This document shows, piece after piece, positions 62,770-64,000 of a stretch of DNA of 64,000 nucleotides; position 1 is the first letter of the stretch; each line of letters begins with the position of its first letter. The position numbers were made by a program, and so were the translations under genes. The notes below the pieces were generated by a model. That model ran no database searches. It was not told the DNA's origin and saw only the letters and a program-made list of their open reading frames with translations. Location: the NCBI RefSeq assembly GCF_004168255.1, contig NZ_SEWG01000001.1, forward strand, positions 682,001 to 746,000, given 5' to 3'. This stretch comes from Mucilaginibacter terrigena (GTDB taxonomy: Bacteria > Bacteroidota > Bacteroidia > Sphingobacteriales > Sphingobacteriaceae).

Positions 62770-63576
62770 CTATAAGTTGTGCACTGCCTTTTTATCTGCA
62801 CGAGAAGGCATGTTAAAACCTGGCGATACCTGTTTTATGGCAAACCACAACGCTATCAGGGTACCGTAGCTGCCACCGCGTTCAATCCACTCGAATACTT
62901 CGTAATGCGGGTACAACAACTCGCTTGAGATCTTCCAGATAATGAACAACAACAGGATACCACGCACCGGTTTAATTAGTACTACCAAAGCGGCCGCTAC
63001 TTCAAAAACACCGATAAACTGCGCCACCTTTGCCGGGTGGGCAAAACCAATTGAAGCGTACTGGCTCAGCAACCCTTTCTTTTGAATAAGATTTAACCAG
63101 CCGTGGCCCATAAGCAACAGGCAACCAACTATTTTTAAACAAGTGAATACGTTTTTAATGGTTTTGGCGTCGACAATGGCGTTTGCATCTATCCGGGTAA
63201 ATAACTGGCGGAAGCTTTTGATGCCACCCGACAGCATAAGCAAGGCAAGCGGTGCGCCAAAATTACCGGCACGTTCAATAAACTCGGCAAAAGGCTCGCC
63301 GGATGCCGGGCGCAGGAAGGCCGTAAGAGCGCCCCATATTACCAGCCATAATGCAATTGCACGTACAGGATAAACAAGCATTACCAAACCCATAGCTATA
63401 TCGCAAACGCCAACCCATGGCATCAGCGCGTAAGCCGTATCGGTGCCAATGCCAAATACGGCAAAATAGTTGCACCACACCTGTTTTGTGATAATACCAA
63501 ATGTACCGTGGCCAATAAAGCACATAGCTACGGCAATGCGTAAAACGTAGTGTATCTTTTGTTCTGTCCTAAGCAT
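62770..63576 (-). CDS. DoxX-like multispan membrane protein
   Basis: 268 residues from the ATG at 63576 (MLRTEQKIHY); a TTG three codons upstream is less likely. About seven to eight hydrophobic segments are arranged as two similar halves, each with a glycine-containing first segment (CFIGHGTFGI and LLMGHGWLNL). This suggests internal duplication of a DoxX-type four-helix unit. Role unknown. It ends in a good terminator and lies 13 bases after the PAP2-like gene, so they are probably cotranscribed. Confidence 0.75.
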   Translation of the reverse strand: MLRTEQKIHYVLRIAVAMCFIGHGTFGIITKQVWCNYFAVFGIGTDTAYALMPWVGVCDIAMGLVMLVYPVRAIALWLVIWGALTAFLRPASGEPFAEFIERAGNFGAPLALLMLSGGIKSFRQLFTRIDANAIVDAKTIKNVFTCLKIVGCLLLMGHGWLNLIQKKGLLSQYASIGFAHPAKVAQFIGVFEVAAALVVLIKPVRGILLLFIIWKISSELLYPHYEVFEWIERGGSYGTLIALWFAIKQVSPGFNMPSRADKKAVHNL

Positions 63577-63588
63577 AACTCTCAAATC

Positions 63589-64000
63589 TTATTTTCCTGC
63601 ACCGTCTGTTTTTGCCCTGTTTACAGCAAATTCTCCAACTTTTATACCGCTGGCCAAACCAGCGTCGCAATCGCTGCGGTAGTGGATACCACCGTAAAGC
63701 CTGGACATACCGGCCTCTTTAGCCATAGCCATAAACTGGGTTGCTTTTTCGGGCACCAGGTATCCTAAAACCGTAGCCGCCGAACCACTGAACGTAGAGT
63801 GGCCCGAAGTATACGACGGGAAGTTAGGGATACCTGTAAGTGTTTTTATATTAAACATGGTTTGTGTTGGGCGTGGGTTAAAGTAGTAATACTTGGCATC
63901 CCAGCATACGATAGCGGCATCCATCTGCGCCATATTTAATAACGCTAAGTTTCGCGCCCATCTTACTTCGCTGTAATTATGTTTTACAAATTCGTCGGCA
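63589..64000 (-). CDS. PAP2/vanadium-dependent haloperoxidase-like protein, C-terminal part
   Basis: The gene continues beyond the right edge of the window; about 137 codons are visible, in frame to position 64000 without an initiation site that must be used. The phosphate/vanadate site is clear: NPRPTQTMFN, then SGHSTFSGSA, then SRLYGGIHYRSDCDAG with the catalytic histidine. The full protein would be either an acid phosphatase or a haloperoxidase, probably exported. Which of the two cannot be decided from the C-terminus alone. Confidence 0.9.
   Translation of the reverse strand, partial: ADEFVKHNYSEVRWARNLALLNMAQMDAAIVCWDAKYYYFNPRPTQTMFNIKTLTGIPNFPSYTSGHSTFSGSAATVLGYLVPEKATQFMAMAKEAGMSRLYGGIHYRSDCDAGLASGIKVGEFAVNRAKTDGAGK

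Overview
The window looks like a chromosomal segment of a Bacteroidota bacterium of the Sphingobacteriaceae type (Mucilaginibacter or Pedobacter relatives). The reasons are moderate GC content, start codons without Shine-Dalgarno sequences, a Bacteroidota-type promoter pair upstream of the trp leader, large FtsX-like permeases ending in NPVKSLRSE, and families such as DUF4251, DUF4097 and KirBac. The taxonomic call is inference from gene content.

The dominant feature is an array of fifteen full-length (about 785-825 residue) FtsX/MacB-type ABC permeases, all on the minus strand between positions 87 and 45975. One ABC ATPase (46176..46853) and one HlyD-type membrane fusion protein (46983..48236) are present for the whole set. 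A divergent sigma-54-type response regulator and a histidine kinase (48549..51252) lie beside them. Gene spacing and one clear terminator suggest four transcription units: (i) HlyD, ATPase and five permeases (48236 down to 33771); (ii) one permease, a DUF4097 beta-repeat protein and five permeases (33439 down to 17460, terminator at 17292..17323); (iii) three permeases (7484 down to 87, the last frameshifted); (iv) a lone permease (14713..17079) with its own palindrome. The heads of units i-iii share a near-identical 40-bp element. It lies 56-58 bp upstream of a TGGYAT motif that itself sits 37-43 bp from the start codon. This looks like an upstream activator site plus promoter shared by the whole system, and the neighbouring response regulator is the obvious candidate activator.

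Most junctions between consecutive permease genes carry a short palindrome built from iterated 7- or 8-base words (AATGACYY, CTAATCA, TAGTTCA, CTAAATC, AAAGTCT types). The extreme case is eleven perfect CTAATCA copies abutting a stop codon.

Inserted in the array (7703..14187) is a housekeeping block. It holds a trpD-trpF-trpB operon preceded by a complete attenuator (17-residue leader peptide with three consecutive Trp codons, antiterminator and terminator), a KirBac-type potassium channel, an SDR oxidoreductase, a family 2 glycosyltransferase and recR. No trpA, trpC, trpE or trpG is present in the window.

Right of the two-component genes (51378..64000) come an FMN reductase, a secreted thioredoxin-like protein, an AT-rich membrane protein of unknown function, htpG, a DUF4251 protein, a small acidic protein, and a Tat-signal sugar isomerase-like protein. 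These are followed by a tight operon (RidA, D-threonine-aldolase-like enzyme, M19 dipeptidase, GH63-like glucosidase), a DoxX-like membrane protein, and the C-terminal part of a PAP2/vanadium haloperoxidase-like protein cut by the window edge. No tRNA, rRNA, CRISPR array or transposase gene was recognised.
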